Below are positions 13,969-15,429 of a DNA stretch of 15,429 nt, in pieces. The position numbers and the translations under genes were made by a program. How positions within the stretch are numbered: position 1 is the stretch's first letter; every line of letters starts with the position of its first letter. The stretch spans positions 1 through 15,429 of the forward strand of contig JBGPLH010000041.1 of assembly GCA_041486365.1 (NCBI GenBank), written 5' to 3'. The notes under the pieces were generated by a model that did not search any database, was not told where the DNA came from, and saw only the letters and a list, made by a program, of their open reading frames with translations. Source of the DNA: JBGPLH01 sp041486365 [NCBI: Thermodesulfobacteriota bacterium]. Lineage in GTDB: Bacteria; JAUYMQ01.

Positions 13969-14520
13969 ATGACCCGACACGCGAGGCCCCTCTGCGCGCC
14001 CTTCGCCCTGCTGATCGCCCTTCTGATCGCCGCGACGCTGCCGATCGCCGGCTGCGGTCCGAGCGAGGAAGAGATGATCAAGTCAGCCCGGCAGCTCGAC
14101 GCCGACTTCGTGAAGGCGATGAAGAAGGAGGACGTCGACGCCGTGATGGCCACCTACTGGAACGACCCGCAGGTCGTCATGTTCGACACGGGTGAGATGA
14201 TGGTGAAGGGGCCCGACGCGATCCGCAAAGGGTACAAATCGTTCTTCGAGGGAACGAACGTGAAGGAATTCACGTTGGCGAAGCAGGAGTACCGCGTTCT
14301 CGGGGACGCCGTGCTCGGCTACGGACTCTTCTCGCTCACGACCGTCCCGTCCCTCGGGCCCGAGGTGAAGATCGACGGACGCTACACGGAGATCATCGCG
14401 AAGCGCGACGGCAAGTGGGTATACACCGTCGATCACGCATCCGTCCCGCTCAACCCCAACGCTCCGGCGGAGCACAACACCGAGACGATCCAGCCCGGCC
14501 TTCCGCCGCCGGCCGAGTGA
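13969..14520 (+). CDS. Lipoprotein with SnoaL/DUF4440-like (NTF2-fold) domain
   Basis: This 183-residue protein has a basic start (MTRHARPL), a hydrophobic stretch (about 11-25) and a lipobox PIAGC with C29. It should be cleaved by signal peptidase II and anchored in a membrane, facing the periplasm. The mature part (about 33-160) resembles the SnoaL/DUF4440 ketosteroid-isomerase-like fold. An N-terminal helix (LDADFVKAMKKEDVDAVMATYW) is followed by strands with DPQVVMFDTGE, GPDAIRKGYKSFFEG and YTEIIAKRDGKWVYTVDHASV. This fold often binds small molecules or serves as an accessory domain. No catalytic residues can be assigned. ATG 13969 has AAAGGAG (13954-13960) eight bases upstream. ATG 13963, six bases earlier, is too close to that site. 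It is followed 27 bases later by the glyoxalase II gene, probably one transcript. Confidence 0.8.
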   Translation: MTRHARPLCAPFALLIALLIAATLPIAGCGPSEEEMIKSARQLDADFVKAMKKEDVDAVMATYWNDPQVVMFDTGEMMVKGPDAIRKGYKSFFEGTNVKEFTLAKQEYRVLGDAVLGYGLFSLTTVPSLGPEVKIDGRYTEIIAKRDGKWVYTVDHASVPLNPNAPAEHNTETIQPGLPPPAE

Positions 14521-14547
14521 GCGGGCGCAGGCCCTCGAGGACGCGCG

Positions 14548-15315
14548 ATGCGGGTGATCCCGATCCCCTGCCTCTCCGACAACTACGCCTACCTGATCCT
14601 GGATGAGGCCACGGGCGAGGGCGCAGTCGTGGACGCGTCCGAGGCCGATCCGGTGCGCGAGGTGGTTGCGCGGGAGAAGGCGCGCATCACCGCGATCCTG
14701 TCCACCCACCATCACTTCGATCACGTCGGCGGCAACGAGGAGCTCTCGGCCGCCTGGGGCGTCCCGGTGTACGGCGGCGAGAAGGACGAAGGGCGCCTGC
14801 CGGGTCTCACGAAGCCCCTCGCCCAGGGCGATGAGGTCACGCTCGGGGGCGCCCGCGCCCGCGTGCTCCACATTCCGGGCCACACGCTCGGCCATATCGC
14901 CTACGCGTTCCCCGGCCACGTCTTCACGGGCGACACGCTCTTCTTCGCGGGCTGCGGTCGCCTTTTCGAAGGGACGCCCGAGATGATGGTCGAGTCGCTC
15001 TCGCGAAAGCTCGGTGGGCTTCCCGACGACACGCGCGTTTACTGCGGCCACGAGTACACGGTGAAGAACCTCGAGTTCGCGCTCTCCGTGGAGCCGGGCA
15101 ACGTGCGGGCCCGGACCACGCTCGACGAGGTCCGGGCGAAGCGCAAGGCGGGGAAGCCCTCCGTTCCCTCGACCATCGGACTCGAGAAGGAGATCAATCC
15201 TTTCCTTCGCGCGTCCAGCCCCGAGATCCAGGCCGCGGTCCGCAAGAGGTATCCGGAAACCGACGGCGAGGTCGCCATCTTCGCCCGCGTCCGGGAAATG
15301 AAGGACAATTTCTAG
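14548..15315 (+). CDS. gloB: Hydroxyacylglutathione hydrolase (glyoxalase II)
   Basis: This enzyme hydrolyses S-D-lactoylglutathione to D-lactate and glutathione, completing methylglyoxal detoxification in the cytoplasm. The 255-residue metallo-beta-lactamase-fold protein carries THHHFDH (53-59: H54, H56, D58, H59), H112 in GHTLGH, D129 in GDTLFFAGCGRLFEG and H168 in CGHEYT. Together these form the two-metal site. The C-terminal helical domain has KNLEFALSVEP, RKAGKPSVPSTIG and NPFLR, which bind glutathione in family members. Length is typical. The start MRVIPIPCLSDNYAYLI is the conserved GloB N-terminus, which fixes ATG 14548. The ribosome-binding site is weak (GAGG at 14536-14539). The glutathione S-transferase nearby supports a glutathione-using host. 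No glyoxalase I gene is visible. Confidence 0.95.
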   Translation: MRVIPIPCLSDNYAYLILDEATGEGAVVDASEADPVREVVAREKARITAILSTHHHFDHVGGNEELSAAWGVPVYGGEKDEGRLPGLTKPLAQGDEVTLGGARARVLHIPGHTLGHIAYAFPGHVFTGDTLFFAGCGRLFEGTPEMMVESLSRKLGGLPDDTRVYCGHEYTVKNLEFALSVEPGNVRARTTLDEVRAKRKAGKPSVPSTIGLEKEINPFLRASSPEIQAAVRKRYPETDGEVAIFARVREMKDNF

Positions 15316-15345
15316 GCGGCGCACCCGCCGCGCTCCGGGCCCCCC

Positions 15346-15429
15346 ATGCCCCGCAAAACCATCCGTCCCAGGCCTCCGGCGAAAAAGCGCGGAACCGCGA
15401 AGTCGCGGACGTCGACCCCGCTCCTCCAG
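15346..15429 (+). CDS. Possible start of a further gene, cut by the window edge
   Basis: An open frame of 28 codons runs from ATG 15346 to the end of the window, 30 bases after the glyoxalase II stop. The visible part is rich in Lys, Arg, Pro and Thr (MPRKTIRPRPPAKKRG). This would suit a disordered basic tail of a nucleic-acid-binding protein. There is no convincing ribosome-binding site and no recognisable domain, so it may be non-coding. Confidence 0.35.
   Translation, partial: MPRKTIRPRPPAKKRGTAKSRTSTPLLQ

Overview
The window is very GC-rich DNA, about two-thirds G+C by eye, with strong third-position GC bias and many long antisense shadow frames. It reads as a Gram-negative bacterial chromosome: there is a lipoprotein with a lipobox, a glutathione S-transferase, a glyoxalase II, and a sulfatase-fold enzyme anchored by several membrane segments. 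Genes are tightly packed, with GTG starts and 4-base overlaps. I cannot name the species. A myxobacterial, deltaproteobacterial or candidate-phylum lineage such as Eisenbacteria or Rokubacteria would fit, but this is inference.

Layout. Positions 1-2769 on the minus strand hold a two-gene surface or envelope unit: a membrane-anchored alkaline-phosphatase/sulfatase-superfamily protein, followed by a glycosyltransferase that runs off the left edge and appears to start a second glycosyltransferase domain there. Positions 2770-3080 are a divergent intergenic region with a plausible promoter. Positions 3081-11084 on the plus strand are the core, a nine-gene operon. It encodes crotonyl-CoA carboxylase/reductase, two adjacent single-domain MaoC hydratases, a CitE-like malyl/beta-methylmalyl-CoA lyase, the beta and alpha subunits of a succinyl/malyl-CoA ligase, a small [4Fe-4S] ferredoxin, and the large and small subunits of a split B12-dependent acyl-CoA mutase. 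Positions 11166-12830 hold two alpha/beta hydrolases, one with an Asp and one with a Ser nucleophile. Positions 12856-13038 hold a 27-bp tandem repeat and a perfect 12-bp-stem hairpin between converging genes. The right end has a minus-strand glutathione S-transferase, then on the plus strand a SnoaL/DUF4440-like lipoprotein, a glyoxalase II, and the start of a possible further gene.

How the genes work together. The core operon looks like an ethylmalonyl-CoA pathway, a glyoxylate-cycle substitute that assimilates acetyl-CoA, in an unusual form. The carboxylase/reductase would make ethylmalonyl-CoA and the B12 mutase would rearrange it (or methylmalonyl-CoA). The paired MaoC proteins would hydrate mesaconyl-CoA. 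The lyase would release glyoxylate and propionyl-CoA and also interconvert malyl-CoA. The ATP-grasp ligase would conserve a thioester (malyl-CoA or succinyl-CoA) as a nucleotide triphosphate. Methylsuccinyl-CoA dehydrogenase, epimerase and a canonical fused ethylmalonyl-CoA mutase are not in the window.

The most notable points are the two-gene mesaconyl-CoA hydratase, the strongly altered active-site motifs of the B12 mutase, a zinc-lobe cysteine motif in the carboxylase/reductase, and the ferredoxin and ligase embedded in the operon. Residue comparisons with known families were made from memory, without alignment tools.
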